NCBI GenBank assembly: GCA_963575745.1
Contig: CAUYUJ010000662.1
Coordinates: 1 to 38,500, forward strand
Source: Prorocentrum cordatum
Lineage: Eukaryota; Sar; Dinophyceae; Prorocentrales; Prorocentraceae
DNA: 38,500 nucleotides
Direction: 5' to 3'
Position numbers and translations under genes: made by a program. Shown here piece after piece: positions 38,213-38,500 of the stretch. The notes beneath the pieces were generated by a model. It had not been told where the DNA came from. It was given only the letters and a program-made list of their open reading frames with translations, and did no database searches. How positions within the stretch are numbered: the first letter of the stretch is position 1; each line of letters starts with the position of its first letter.

Positions 38213-38376
38213 GGGGGCCCCAGGACACACAAATAAATACACACACATAACATTGTTTTTTTATATTTTCCCATATTTTCTGGGTTTTTGTCTTCCCCCC
38301 CACTTCCCCTATTTTCCCATCTTTTCCTGGGAATCGACGATTCATTGTGTCTGTGTGTGTGTTTTTCCTCTCCTGA
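38213..38376 (+). mobile_element. CAGGA-end repeat family R3, copy 4
   Basis: From GGGGGCCCCAGGACACAC to TTTTTCCTCTCCTGAG, as in the other copies. Confidence 0.85.
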
Positions 38377-38478
38377 GAGGTCGGCATCCGCGAAGTCCAC
38401 CTCGCCACCCCCGTCTTGCAGGCGCAGGCGCAGGCAGCTGGGTCGGCTTGGGCACCGTATGCCAGAGGCAACACCCTT

Positions 38479-38500
38479 GCCGTCGCTCGGACGTCCATTT
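38479..38500. mobile_element. R2 family left end, cut by the window edge
   Basis: GTCGCTCGGACGTCCATT matches the start of the copy at 35866. Confidence 0.7.

Overview
The window reads as nuclear DNA of a eukaryote, most likely a dinoflagellate. There are no bacterial operons. GC is high, and trinucleotide tracts (CTC/GAG, GTA, GAT, GGC) are long. Coding sequence is broken into short exons whose junctions are mostly AG|GC...AG|G, i.e. GC-AG introns beside GT-AG ones. Small inverted-repeat elements are very dense, and the non-LTR retrotransposon remains have the RNase H -> endonuclease order that I recall from dinoflagellate LINE polyproteins. The species is not determinable; a GC-rich genome such as Prorocentrum would fit, but that is inference.

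The main gene is on the minus strand between about 9900 and 1441. Pieces of an RsuA/RluB-family pseudouridine synthase (S4 domain, catalytic GRID loop, HPRY block, C-terminal RQLRRMF block) occur in the right order and phase in six short exons scattered over 8.5 kb. The introns are packed with miniature inverted-repeat elements, a LINE endonuclease relic, a hAT-like element with a perfect 8-bp target duplication, a 90-bp minisatellite and long CTC/GAG tracts. Neither the N-terminal leader exon nor the 3' end was identified.

Two further minus-strand genes of unknown function are supported only by exon-like reading frames and splice signals: 13626-12716, whose intron is built of nested inverted-repeat (introner-like) units, and 19344-18730. 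A frameshifted plus-strand reading frame lies at 35230-35578.

Retrotransposon remains: a minus-strand LINE 5' half (28435-23900: zinc knuckle, coiled coil, RNase H, endonuclease); a LINE C-terminal domain on the same strand at 21970-21450, possibly the same element after loss of its RT; an endonuclease relic at 8545-7965 (minus); and a plus-strand reverse transcriptase relic (29900-32203) that is interrupted by two small elements.

The rest is repeats. At least nine inverted-repeat families can be defined from the sequence alone, several with 3-5 copies. There is a tandem array of 114-bp palindromic units inserted with a 20-bp direct repeat, an 88-bp satellite around 20.4 and 22.0 kb, a mosaic of hairpins between 32.5 and 34.1 kb, and a 10-bp degenerate repeat at 34.7-34.95 kb. 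No CRISPR array, rRNA or convincing tRNA was seen.
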